Source of the DNA: Torreya grandis | Taxonomy: Eukaryota > Streptophyta > Pinopsida > Cupressales > Taxaceae | NCBI GenBank assembly: GCA_037957365.1 | Contig: JARHVA010000006.1 | Coordinates: 10,746,001-10,810,000, forward strand | Length of the DNA: 64,000 nt | Direction of reading: 5' to 3' | Shown: positions 39,420 to 51,819 of the stretch, piece by piece | How the letters are laid out: the number at the start of each line of letters is the position of its first letter | How positions within the stretch are numbered: position 1 is the stretch's first letter | Notes under the pieces: model-generated | What the model was told of the DNA's origin: nothing | What the model saw: only the letters and a program-made list of their open reading frames with translations | Database searches by the model: none | Position numbers and translations under genes: made by a program

Positions 39420-41540
39420 CACATGGTGTTGAGTTTCCCTAAAGACCCTTCTATCAGTGGGTGTTTCATATATAACTAATGCTCTGAAGAGGGCCTCAAA
39501 AAAATTTACTTCTCCCCTATGTGTTTTCTTTTGTGTGAATCATATAATATGTGGAAAGCAAGTACAACAGTGACCTAGCTTGTAAGGATCTTAGATTGTT
39601 CCTTTAGTACTTCAGACTGATAGATGTGTAGTCTTATGACTAATATGTAAATATGAATAAATATGGAATATTTTGATTGAGTGAGTGATATTCGAATGTT
39701 CTTTTGTCTTTTTCTAGGTGTTTGTAGGTTTTTCCAAAGTGTTGGAATGAATGAGGGTTGATCTTGTATTTATATCAATCTTTTTGTAGTGATAACTCAC
39801 ATTAAAGAACTTAGGATGACCATTAGGATGCATTTCATTTATAAATTACATGACTTTATGAAAATGGACACTTAGGTTAGGACATGACAATAATGTTCAC
39901 ACTATTATTTATTTTAGCTGTTAGTGTTCAAGAAGTAGGAAATTAGGTACATGTTTTAAACTTGTAGAGATGGAAGATAAGTATATTTTAAGCATTATGG
40001 GCAAGATAGAAGGTCTATTTCATCAAAATAAGACTGTTTGGATAAATAAATATAGGCCAATAGGCACAAAGATAGAGTAAATAGGAGACTTGTGAAAGTA
40101 AGAAAGGTAAAGAACTGAGAGGAATAACCAATGTTTGAGTTTGCCAAGTATAAAAGACTAAGGTGTTATATAATCACTAAATATAATATACACAAACACT
40201 ATTAATTATCAAATCCAAATCATCATTTACATTATTTTTAACCCTAAATTTATATATGATGTGGTTATCTAGGGTTAAGGGGTATTAGATTAGCTTTTTC
40301 ACAAGGATTGTGAACTAACCTAATGAGCATGTCAATTAAATAGAAAACTTAAAAAAATATTATTCTAAAATTATAAAACTAGGATTTTATAAAAATAGTA
40401 AAGTATATTTAAATAATAGTGAATAATGATACTTGGTTTATTGTGCTCATATAGGTATGATCTAGAATAGGCTATAAGTAGATTGGAAGGTGATCCTAGA
40501 ACAGTTGTCAGATTATTCTTTTTGTCGCCTTAGATGCTTATATTAGATATGGATAGTTTCATCAACTTAGGTGTCTAACCCTACCATAGGCGATCTTTAT
40601 AAAATACTAACTAGATATGTATGTGACCAATTGGAGCCTTTTGGATTTTTATTGCCTTTCTTCTAATGTCTTTAAATTGAATGCACAAGTTGTTACTCTT
40701 TATCAAATGATCAAGACCTAGCTTCTTCACCCTTATTGTGATAAAAATGGATTAGTGAAATTATGGTGTCAAGTTAACCCAAAGTCCCCTTTGTTAATGG
40801 GTGTTACCTACATATCCAATAATCTAAACAGGGCCTCAAAGTTTTAGTTCTTCCCTATGTGTTAGCTTATCTGTACATAAGGATGTGATCTATGATAAGC
40901 AAAGACATGGAGTGCCCTATCTTTTAAATTATAAAATATGGATCATGAACTGATATTTTAATGCTTCAAACCTATGAGAATATTTCTCCTATGACTGATA
41001 TATAAATAGGGATGAAAAAGGTAGGTGTGTTCACTTGAATTCTTGATTATGTGCTTCTTTCTATATTACCTTATCAGTTTCAAGTATTTTTTTAGATGAG
41101 GAATGAATGAGGGTTGATATTTTATAAATACCAATCCCTTTTAGAAATATCTCACATTAAATCACTTAGTTTGACCTTTAGAATACATTTCATTTATAAA
41201 TTGGATGACTTTTGGGCACTTGACACTTTGTAGGAAAAGTGGACACTTGTGGCGATGTAAGCCTATGTATAGGACACAAGTGTCCAAGAAGATAGAAAAT
41301 AGGTACATGTCTATAACTGGCATTGAATCAAGTTTAGATATTTTTGTATAGTATATAAGTTTTGGTCATTATAATAATAATGGTTTGATTGTGAGATAAG
41401 TAATTTAGGCACAAGGAGATAATGAACACAAGCCTTTCGATCGTGGGCAAGTATATAACTAAAAGGTGCAACCACGATAGATATTTTACAAGTGTACAAG
41501 ACTAAGGTACTACATTAAAACTTTAATATCTATATTCCCT
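39420..41540. repeat. Diverged ~0.75 kb direct repeats, possible LTR pair
   Basis: 39420-40190 and 40763-41540 align in order over their length, with many changes. Shared blocks include GGGCCTCAAA, TTCTCCCCTATGTGTT-like, GGAATGAATGAGGGTTGAT, TTTCATTTATAAATT, GTGTTCAAGAAG/GTGTCCAAGAAG and AAGACTAAGGT. The 570 bases between them have no coding signal. It may be a small non-autonomous LTR element or an old tandem duplication; ends and target sites were not identified. Confidence 0.55.
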
Positions 41541-42035
41541 CCTTTAATCTAGTAATGAAATTACTAGTTTAAAGTAAATAAATGTGTACCTGAGTGTGTA
41601 TAACACACATTATCTTTGCATGAATGCAAATTTAGTTCTTTGTTAGTGATTAACCTGTAACCAAGGGCATGTTATAGTATGTAATCATTGTATAAAATTT
41701 GAAATTAAAAAAAAAAAAAAAACTTGAAAGTAGAAAGAACAAGGTTAGGAGTACACCTATGTGTTGATGCAACCATCTTGCCTTTTAAAAATTTGATTTG
41801 AAAGGATGCCTCACTATGAAGAATCTCATAACTTTGAAATATGGTAAATCTAAGATAGGTTCAAGTGTGGAGGAAATTTTTCTATGATATATCCCCACTA
41901 AATTTGGAGAATCTAAGAACTGGTGTAAAATGTGGAGAACATGTTTCTATAACATGTCCCCACTATAATCTAGAAATGTTAATTACTGAATAAGTGTAAA
42001 GGTCATGATTTTTTGTCATGCCCCCAATGTAATAA
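41541..42035. other. Non-coding spacer with a short A run
   Basis: Contains 14-16 A at about 41707-41723 and three diverged copies of a block like ATGTCCCCACTA (about 41895, 41980 and 42020). No gene was seen. Confidence 0.45.
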
Positions 42036-42625
42036 TGAGGGATCAAGGAGAAACCTAGAATATTTAGGAACAGTATCAATAACAATGAGAATCACCAATG
42101 GAAGTTGTAGTAGCATTGGGCATCCCTAATCATAAAGGAAGCTATTTTTCCAAGCAAAAATCAAGAGAGAATTAAGGAGGCAACCAAACTTCCAATGATC
42201 TGATCAAGTGTGAAGATTAGATCAAGATAATGATCAAGAGGGAGGCTCAAATGAATGAGAATGAGGCATATATCTCAACCTTAATCCACCAAAAACCAAA
42301 AACTAGCTATTTAGGACCAAACATGGGTCTTTTTCATGCGTTCTACCTAGACCATGGGTTTCCTCCCTAAGCTATGGCTTGGGTCAAACAGAGGCCTAGG
42401 GTGGTCAACAAGTCCCTGAAAAGGCCCTGAGGGGTCCTTAGAGAGCCTGTCTATCATGAGAAGAGACCAAGGTGGACTAGGGATGTGTAAGGGATGAGAA
42501 TATCATGTAAGAAAGGTACAAGTGAGTGGCATATGACTCTAAACAAGATAACCAGGGTTGGTAGTCTACATGTGAGTTGATATATAATCATAGGGAGGAG
42601 TAGGGTCATGGAAAGTATGATTACA
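42036..42625 (-). repeat. Left terminal repeat of element X
   Basis: 590 bases matching the two right-hand pieces. It lacks about 50 bases present in the right copy near 56245-56295, where a TGGCCTAGGCCATGG-like motif is duplicated. The antisense ORF 42454-42699 spans the repeat edge and is not a gene. Confidence 0.65.
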
Positions 42626-43059
42626 TATGGCCATGAGGTATGAGTAGTCAGTGTTTGAATGAACAAGGAGTGTTGTGAAGTACCTAGAAGCCACACCAAA
42701 GCAAAGGAAATAAAGTACTAAAAAGATAAAAAGATACATTACATGTACTTACCAGATAAGGATGGTGGTGGAAGAATGTTGATGGTGCGATCCATAGGTA
42801 AAATTATGAATACTACCTAATCTAAAATATAACTCTAGTTATAAATCCTAAAAATAGGAAACATAAGTGAAATCAAATCAAATCATACTATCCAAAATGA
42901 CATTTACTAAGGTATTAACCCTAGTGTTGTCCCTATGAAGGATATGGGTGAATTAGATGTCCTCAAAGAAGGAGAGAAAATCATGCACTACCTTAAAGAT
43001 GGGGAGAAACTAAGATCTAATGATGGTCTAGATACTGATGAGTTGAGACATGACTAAGA

Positions 43060-43310
43060 GTGAGTCATAAAACAACTACACATGGCATACACCTAACTCA
43101 TGGGCATCGATCAAGGTACTAATGATTGCATGATACTCAGTGGCATTATTAATCTCATTAATAAGAAAATGACCAGTTACAAAAAGCTCATGTCCCCATG
43201 GATCATCAATAACCCAAGCCATAGTCACAATTCTTGGGTTACCCTGACTACTACCATTTGTGTGAATCACCATTGAGCAGTGCACTATGATGGGGGTTGA
43301 GGACACAAGA
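43060..43310 (-). pseudogene. RNase H remnant of element X
   Basis: Open minus-strand block of 76 codons with IHTNGSSQGNPRIVTMAWVI, then GHELF and NNATEYHAIISTLIDAHELG. This is the fold of the RVT_3-type RNase H (first Asp changed to Asn; NNxxEY retained), the kind used as the second RNase H in Tat elements. It is isolated: neighbouring sequence to 45000 has no RT or integrase. Confidence 0.75.
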
Positions 43311-46300
43311 CTAATAACTATAGAAAGGTTATCTCAACATAGATCAAAGTAAGTGAGTTGCATAAGGGATTCAAATAATGAAATCAATCCATAACCAAAT
43401 TAGTTGACCAACATCAATCACTGGAAGAGGCAATTAGGAAATGTGGGGAGAATTTAAGAAAAGATGAAGACTAGTCTGCAATACCAAAGCAAGTCCCAAA
43501 CTACTATAGCCAACTAACACCTACATCTTGAAACCATGATGAAAAGAGAGAGAGGGAGTTATAATGGATCAAATAAAAAAAGGAAGAAAAATTCTTAACT
43601 AAAATAAGTACATAAAGTAACTTATATCCCTAAGTGCCTATGAGATGAGACATAGGCCTGGGAAGTCAACAGGGATCTGGAAGGGGTCTTAGAAACCAAA
43701 ATAGGGATAAAATGGGCCCAAAGAAGCCTCAAATTAAAAAAATAGGCTGAAAATGTGATTATAATGTGATAAAACCTTAAATATAGAGAGTTCATGATTT
43801 GGAATGCAAAAAAGGAAAGGAAAACACCCAAAAAGGGCTCATAAGGTGTATTTAGTAAATAATGCACGAGCCTGACAGGCCAAAGGACCTAAGGGTAAAA
43901 GAGATTGGAATGGTCCTAAAACACACCCAAGAAGGTCTTAAAGATATAAATGGATGCCACCATGTCATCTAAAATGGGCCAAAACCTTTATGATGATGGT
44001 TTTAGGGTTATGAGAGCAAAAATAGAGCCAAATAAAGGCCCTAAAAGGGTAAAAAGAAGGTTGTTGGCACAGGCCACAGCTTACCTAGGAAAACCCATGG
44101 CCTAAACCACTACCAATATGAAAAATTTATGGATTAACCCACTACCAGGTTATGGTTTATCCCAAAAATCCATTGCTTGGGTCAGAAAGGGTGAAAACCA
44201 AGCCTAGGGAGCCTGAAAAGGCCCAAAACTGGCCCAGAAAGGAAAGGGAAGGGGGAGATAAGAAAAGAATATTTATGAGCATTTTAAAACATGGTTTTCT
44301 TATCTCAATATGATAAAAATTTATCCAAGGTCATGTTACTCTCTCATGTAGGCATGAGGAGGATTTAGAGTGCTAGAGGCAAGAAAGGCATCTTAATCGA
44401 TAGAGTCACCATCACTATGCAGGGCCAACCATGAGAGAGTGACTTAATGCCAACCATAGTGAGAGGTGAGGAGGGGTGGTATGAGGTAATGATAGATGAA
44501 TAATATCCAAGTAAGGCTAGATAAAGTCATAAAAAACCACAACCACTAACCCACACCACTTACATGCACTACAAAAAAGGAGAGAGGGAGTCAATAAAGG
44601 GCTAACTACTAGCAAGCAGTAGTCCTACCAAATAAAAGAAGCAAACGAATCTAATTATATACTAAGGTGCATACAAAGATGATTTCAATAGATGGCTAGA
44701 GAGACTGATAAAGGTCTAATGATGGATTTCATGAGAGGGGTAATCCATTAAATAGGAGCCTAAAGAGGGTGTTCTAGTAACCTTTGAGGCTTACCAAAAC
44801 ACCACACCCTCATGCCTAAGCCTACCATAAAGGGTAGGCTACCACTTCTCCCTAAATAGAGGCCTACCCCCAAGATAGGACACTATTTATCCTACAAGGA
44901 TGCCAAACCATAGGGAAAAGGTGGGAAGGAGGAGATGAAGCATCCTTATCCTTAGGTTCACCAGGCATGACCCAAAATATAGGAGTGTCGAAGGTGGGTT
45001 TATTTTTGGTGAATGAGGGTCACCAAATAAGTAAGAGGATGATGATGTGTAGAATATGTGGGCATGAGCTTCTTATAATATCCCCTCTCATTTATTAGGT
45101 TGGGTGTTATACCATGGATGGAATAACACTTGAGATTAGACTCAGCTACTCTAGTGGCCTCAGTAGGAGATGGTTGAGAGAGCCAATACTCTGATGGGAA
45201 TAGAAAGATGCAAGGGGGAGTTAAATTTATGAAAAAACATCTTGAAATAGGTCTATGAAAAGAGATGATATAACCTATCATTATGGATTAGAAGAGGGAG
45301 TCATCTAACATACACTAGAATCCAAAGGAGTGAACATTACTTGATACTTAGCCAGATCAAAATGTTCATCCTTGAGAAAATGAGATTAAAAAGGACAAGG
45401 TGTGTGGGAATCCACAAAACCCCATGAAGAGATAGCCAAAGACTCACTTGAGGGCTTTGTCTTTATGTAGAGCAATGCCTAAGGATCTAGGTCAGCCTCC
45501 ATGGTGTGAAACTCAACTTCATGCACAAACTGCACCATGTAAAAAATAACCCACATGATGGCCTACATGGCAATGGTCCAAGGATGGTAAATAATCATGT
45601 TATATGAAAGACCAAGGTTTAACACACAAAACTCAATTTGGACTATCTTAGGACCAAAATTGACCCAAAGTTTCACATTCCCCATCAACATAACCATATC
45701 ATTATTAAAACTAAAAAGTTATGCTAAGAATCAGAGAGCTTCTTTCAACTAATCTTGAGCTCATTGAACAAACATAGGGGCATAATGTTAATGTATCTCC
45801 TTAATTGATAATGCACTACTTGATGTGATAATCATCAATATAAGTCTTGATGTAGAAAGGGAATTGAGCACTATTTATCAGAATCGAGGCATCTAGCCAG
45901 GAGGCTAGGTCAAAATATAAAACATGTGGAAAGGGATCCTCAAGTGTATCAGAGTTAAACAACACTTTTATATCATCCTATATTGGATCCTTGTAAGAGA
46001 TACCAAGCTCATCAAATACAAGGACCCTTTGCTTAGGACAAAAGTGGAGCATGTCCTAGATGGAGATCCCAATTGAGAGGCCCTATAACTCCTCTATAAT
46101 GGAGTGAATATGTTGTCTACCCTAAAAAGGGATGCTATGTTGGAAGTCAAATCTAACTTTGGAATTCTATACCCCTGTAGACTAGATGGGAAGCCCAACA
46201 CCACTAATCTCTCTAGTAGGGTCAGTGGCCTAACCTAAGTGCATGTTGATAAAGCACTCATAACTAGTAGGAGTGATGTCAATAGCAGTAATGACCTTGA

Positions 46301-46500
46301 TACTCTCTCACTTAGCTTTCCATCTTAGGTCATCCTAAAAAGAGGAATAAAAAGTGATGGAAGAGCAAGAAAGAGAACGTGGGGCCTTAGCCTTTGATTT
46401 ATTCTTTTTTTCTTCTTATTCTCTTTATCATGGTCTAGTAGAGGCTCCTTAAACACATCTAACTTATAGTTACACTTAGTAAGAGGAGAAATCTTAGACT
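43311..46500 (-). other. Element X middle region, mostly unreadable
   Basis: Traces of coding on the minus strand at about 45600-46080 (a protease-position block with an FDLASWLDASI-like piece) and an open frame at 45000-45281 without recognisable motif. Otherwise no signal, including about 1.7 kb at 43311-45000. Confidence 0.35.
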
Positions 46501-46519
46501 AAGGCAACTTGCCTACTAT

Positions 46520-47900
46520 AATTTTAGGTAGCACAATTGGCATCATTGTGCCCTTTCATCTGATGGTGATTACAAAACTTGGCAGGGTCATAAGGAAACA
46601 TTGTCCATTATTTTGCTGAGCCAGATTCAAAAACCTTCTTTTTAGTTAGATTCTTACTCATGACATTCACCTCATGGATTTCCTTCTTGTCCTTCTTCTC
46701 AGGAGGAGAATTAGAAACACCATCAGTGATCATATTGTATTTGTGATCATATGATGAGGATGACTTTTGGGAAGGTACATGCCACATGCCCATATGCACC
46801 TTAAATAATTTGATCTTTAGACACTCATTAACAACTTCATTATAAGAGGTGGGATTACATTTAAGGACCTCAAGGTGAACCTCCTACCTCAATACTCATG
46901 TGAACATATCATAAATTTGGTCATCTAAGAACCTAATATTGCATGTATAGATGGTTGAATGCCATCTACACATAATATCAAAGTTAGAATCACCCTTGGC
47001 ATGTACCATGGAGGTGAATAATTGGATGTAGAGGTTAAAAGGTCTATAAATATTTAAATATTTGAGAAATTCATCCATAAGGAGTTGGAAACTAGAGAGA
47101 GAATCTAGAGACAAATTTTAAAACCAAATAAAAGCTTCATCTCACAGGGAATGAGTGAATAAATTCAAAATCATGCCTTCATCTTGTTCCCAATCCATCT
47201 ATGCCATCATGAATGCCATAATTTATCTATGGGACTAAAGTATTGAGTCCCATTAAACTAAGGTAGTTTAAGGATAGGAGTAGGAAGAGGAATAACACAC
47301 ACCCAAGGGGCTAGAGGATTCCAAAGGAGATCCACATAGGCATGATTGATAGCAGACTAGTGATGAGCTTTGAGAAGAGGCTCATGATGGTAATGATGTT
47401 TCTTATGCCCATAGTCATCACCATAACCATGGTTGTATAGAGGATGATGTTTAGGTAGCTTGTGATATGGAGGATATGCATGGTGGAAATCATCTCTACC
47501 ATAGGGTGGGAAATGACTGTTAGATGGGTGACATTCCTTACATGTATGATGAGAATAAGTGGCATACTCATGGAGGTGATCATGATAACCAAAATCCCCA
47601 TTATGTTGATTATATTACATCACATGAGGGTTAATTGGTGGCCACTGATGTTTTTGATATACATCCCATGGATCACTAGTTTGTAAATGGCAATCAAAAT
47701 CATCATGCTCATCAAAAACTCTAAAAGAACATGGAAGATGGGAGGCATCCCTAGGATAGGGATACTTCACCAAGTTAGAATACCTATGACCTATAACATG
47801 GATATGAGGGAGTTCTTGATGTCGAGTCTCCTACCAAGAAAGAGGTGGGGGAATCACTCAAAAACTAGTCAAAGCACTTGAAATAGACTAGGTGTGATCT
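46520..47900 (-). pseudogene. gag: Element X gag
   Basis: Minus strand. A His/Tyr-rich segment (about 47330-47600) leads into a Retrotrans_gag-like core, with open block 46896-47114 (LDSLSSFQLLMDEFLKYLN, then MVHAKGDSNFD). A Lys/Glu/Ser linker is open at 46608-46799. A CNHHQMKGHNDANC module lies at about 46541-46585, the Cys-His arrangement typical of Tat-type gag C-termini. One frame change separates the blocks. The sense-strand ORFs 47462-47881 and the Met/Ile-rich antisense frame 47311-47601 are shadows of the His-rich part. Confidence 0.65.
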
Positions 47901-49469
47901 TTATCTCTAGCCTAATCCTAGGAGAAGAAAGATGCACTTCATTCATCTAAATTTGCCTATGGAAATCATTTATGATTAAATGTAACTCATCAGGCCCTAG
48001 TCATGTAAGAGGATCCTCATCACCTTAAATGAGTGAATGGGAGTCAAGCTCAAGTCTTAGGAAGGTCTCCTTGAATAAATAATGCTCAAACCAGTGGAAA
48101 GGTGAGTGAACCCATTGGTTATATATTTACCAATCTTGTTACCTGTAAAACATGAGAGGGTCAAGTTCACTATGCTAGGTCAAGATATCCTCTTGGGTGT
48201 TATGGTGTCTATCATATTCCATTGCATCCTTATCCTACTCATGAGTGAGCTCGGGGGAAAGACACTAAATCCAACATAATTAGCATGCCAAGGATGGAAG
48301 GCTGGCCATGGATGGAATGAAACAAGAGCAACATAGGAGGAAATAAAAAAGGTAACCAGTCAAAGAAATAATAAGGAGAAGGACACAAAACCAAAATCAA
48401 GATCACACAACTAGAGGGAGAATCAAAACATAATTAAAAGTAAAGCCTTATAACTATCAAAGGGGGATTGGCTAAGAGATTTATAAAGAGGATATAACTA
48501 ATTTGAAACCATATGTGGGGTCCTACCAGGTGTGCTAGAATGTAGCTCCAAGAATATGAATAGAACCACTAGTGTTTGGTAGGGTGCTAAAGCAAACCAC
48601 TAAGAGGTTATAGGGGTTAGGGGTTTTATGGGATACAAGAGGTTTATAGTGGCTATCTAGTTTGATGACTTCCACCAAGTTATAGACAAACTTGTAAACT
48701 AGGTTGGGGCTAGTAAAAATAAGATCACAAAGTATGCAAGAACTTCTAATAGGTTTAACCATAGTAAATCAAGTGGTTAAAACTATACTATTGGTTGCAT
48801 AAACAATATGAAAGAAATAATACTGAATGAAATGAGATAACTGATTAAATGTAAATCTAGCAATTAAGGCACTTTGAAGCCAAATGAAAGATGTTTTGTG
48901 CAAAAAATATGTTTTCAAGCAAGGGTTGAAGAGCATGCCTATTCTATATTTGAGTTATCCTTTCAAAGCAACACTACTATTTTCTAATCATGCAATGTTC
49001 TAGTTTTAGCAAGAGAAGGAGAAAATTTTTGAGCAAGTTTTTTAGTGTGTTTTACACATGTATATCTCTACTATGAAACGAGGAAGGGTTCCAAAGATAG
49101 AAATGGCATACAAAAAAGGAATATTTTAAGCAATGAAATTATTATTCAAACATATAAAAATTCAATAAACTTTGGAAGCTACTCTAAGCAATATAAAAAA
49201 TAACTATTTTACTAAAAGAGTTCAAACTCTAGCATATAAACTACATAAACAAAGGAGTTTCACTTTACAAGGCAAAGTGCCCTCAGATTAAGCTCAAAGA
49301 TGAAGTGTAGATATTCTACCAACTATGAATCTAAGCTAGGAAGGAATGTAGGAGGAAGACCAAGCTAGGTGTAAGCTAAAGTCTAAAATAAGAGCCAAAA
49401 GCTATGGAGGAGGTGAAGTAGAAGCCACCAATCTATGGAAGAGCCAATGCAAGGATCACAAATAAGTGC
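47901..49469. other. Non-coding or unreadable sequence upstream of X gag
   Basis: Reading leftwards this precedes X gag; weak minus-strand coding character persists to about 48300, then stops. Open frame 48535-48762 has no resemblance to a known family. No primer binding site was found next to the right repeat. Confidence 0.4.
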
Positions 49470-50288
49470 AATGGAGTCTTGAGGGTGTAAGAAATAACCC
49501 AAAATATTTAGGAACACTATCAATAGAAATGAGAATCACCAATGGAAGCTACATTAGTATAGAATATCCCTAATCACAAAGGAAGCCATTATGTCAAGCA
49601 AGAATTAAGAGAGATTCAAGGAGGAAATCAAACTTCCAATGATTTGATTGAGAAGATCCTTCTACAACAAATTAATAAAATAATAGATTTATAAAATTAT
49701 TAAAAGCACTAAAAAGATTATATTGATCATAGGCCACTTCAAGGGGGAAACCTCCTTTGAACAAGCTCAATATAATAAATTTGTGGATGCCTTCCTTGGC
49801 CTCAACACTTACTTATATACTAAGTCTAATATAATCAACTACTACTTCCCATGAATGTGGGATAAAATAAAATGCAAAGTCTTGAGGGGGCAAGGAATAA
49901 CCCAAAAGCTTTAGGAACACTATCAATAGAAATGAGAATCACCAATGGAAGTTGCATCAGTATAGGGCATCCCCAATCACAAAGGAAGCTATTGTGCCAA
50001 GTAATAATTAAGAGAGATTCAAGGAGGCAATCAAACTCCCAATGATCTGATTGAGAGGATCCTCCTACAATAAATTAATAAAAATTAATAAAATAATAGA
50101 TTTATAAAATTCATAGAAGCACTGAAAGGATTATATTAATCACATGCCACTTCAAGGGGGAAACCTCCTTTGAATAATCTCAATATAATAAATTTGTGGA
50201 TGCCTTCATTGGCCTCAACACTTACTTATATACTAAGTCTAATATAATCAACTACTACTTCCCATAAATGTGGGACAAAATAAAATGC
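49470..50288. repeat. ~400-base tandem duplication including an LTR fragment
   Basis: Unit 1 (49470-49875) and unit 2 (49876-50288) each contain the start of the X repeat followed by the first ~235 bases of the G4 LTR, up to AAAATGC. The offset is 403 bases, with TGC shared at the junction. In unit 2 the LTR continues to its end at 50374; in unit 1 it is cut off. The duplication therefore followed the G4 insertion. Confidence 0.82.
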
Positions 50289-50374
50289 TCATGGGATGAC
50301 TTACAAAGCATATGCATCCATAACAACCATTACACTAACAAAATAAAGAGAAGGGGTAGCATGGGTTCCTAACA
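50052..50374 (-). repeat. G4 3' LTR
   Basis: 323 bases. On the minus strand it starts TGTTAGGAACC and ends CCTCTCA. A polypurine tract (AATAGGGAGGGGA on the minus strand, 50375-50387) adjoins it. Confidence 0.85.
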
Positions 50375-50389
50375 TCCCCTCCCTATTAG

Positions 50390-51640
50390 AAAAAGCTTTG
50401 TTTGTCCTCAAAGCTTCAAATGTGGAAATTGGTGCTGAATCTAAAATAGTTTTTCCCATGTTGCATCCTCTATTTACATTTTGTGTTACTGAATTAAAAC
50501 ATTTGTGATGGAGGGAGAGAGAATTTGGCATGTTCACCTATCTAAGATTGCCTTCAACTTGAAAATGATTGATCCTTCATTATTAAGTTTTCTTAAAATA
50601 GTTTGCAGTCTGATGTTTATGCCAAGATCTTTCTTTAGACAAGAGACATGAAATACCAGGTGAACTCAAGAATAAGGTGGGAGTTCCAACTTATAAGCAA
50701 TCAACCCAATCTTCTAGAGAACCTTATAGGGCCCATTGAACTTGGGATCCAACTTATGATGCCCTTTGAGTTTTAGGAAGGATTTCTTGTATATCTACAA
50801 GTAAAGAAAAACTAGATCACCTACTTGAAAAGTGCACTCAAAATGGTGTTGATTAAATTGTTTTTTTATTTAATTTTGTACCATATGAAGATTGTCTCAT
50901 AGGGTGTTGAGCATCTAATCCTGAGTTTAGAGAATCATGCTAACCACTTGAACTGATGAATTATTGGGGGTGTATAGAAGAAGCATTATTGGTGCTTGAC
51001 CATAGACGGCTTTATATGGAGTCCTTTTCATTCAAGTATGGTAGGAGGTATTATACCACCATTCGGTGAGGGGAAGCCACTTTGCCTAATGATGTTGTTG
51101 TTCTAAGGTGAAACAATGAAGGAAAGTCTCTAAGCATTTGTTGACAATTTTAGTCTACCCATTTGTTTGGGGATAATACCTATAACTCATCTTCAATTGA
51201 GTGTCAGTGCGGTGAAATAGTTTTATCCAAAAATGGATGGTGAAGGTTGCATTATGATATGAGATAATGGATGAAGGAATGCCACAAAGATGGAAAATAT
51301 GGTCCAAGAAAATTTATACAACTATAAAGGCAGTATAGGGATGGCTGACGAAATAAAATGGATATATTTAGAGAGGCAATCAACCATAACCAAGATCACT
51401 ATTTTCCCTCCAAATTTAGGGATCCCCTTAATGAAATCCATATAAATATCAATCTAAATCTTGGTAGGGATGGGAAAGGGTTTGAGTAACCTAGGGATGA
51501 GTGTTGTTTCACCCTTATTATAGTGGTATGAATCACATTTAGCCACCCTCTATTGAATTGAATTTTTCATTAACTTATAAAAGAAGTTACATCATGTTCA
51601 CTCATAAGTTTTGAGAAACCCTGAGTACCTTGTAGATGGA
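50390..51640 (-). pseudogene. pol: G4 integrase and C-terminal region
   Basis: Minus-strand blocks in several frames: a zinc-finger trace near 51530-51600, a DDE-core start at about 51420-51480 (DIYMDFIKGIPKFGGKIVILV), and at 51140-51170 a PQTNG*TKIVNK block in which the catalytic Glu is Lys (51149-51151) and a Gln is TAG. A VGDLV-like segment sits near 50820-50840. Insertion of cDNA is the family role; this copy is inactive. Confidence 0.75.
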
Positions 51641-51819
51641 AAAGCATGGAATTCATAGAATACAGCCTGCTAAAGATCTATGCTCTGGGGAAGCACCAAA
51701 CAACCTTTATATTATAGAAAAGCACCATCTTAAGAATAATGTGGTATAGTAGATGGGTTAGTGGCCAACTATTGAATGATTTGAGATAAGGATGAGTTAG
51801 TGACATAACCTTGTTGTAC

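Noticed and set aside
41707..41723. A-run as a SINE/LINE tail.
   Set aside because: No target duplication, no RNA polymerase III boxes and no upstream LINE coding sequence seen.
47311..47881. Met/Ile-rich ORFs on both strands.
   Set aside because: Out-of-frame shadows of the His-rich gag segment of X (CAT read as ATG/ATC).
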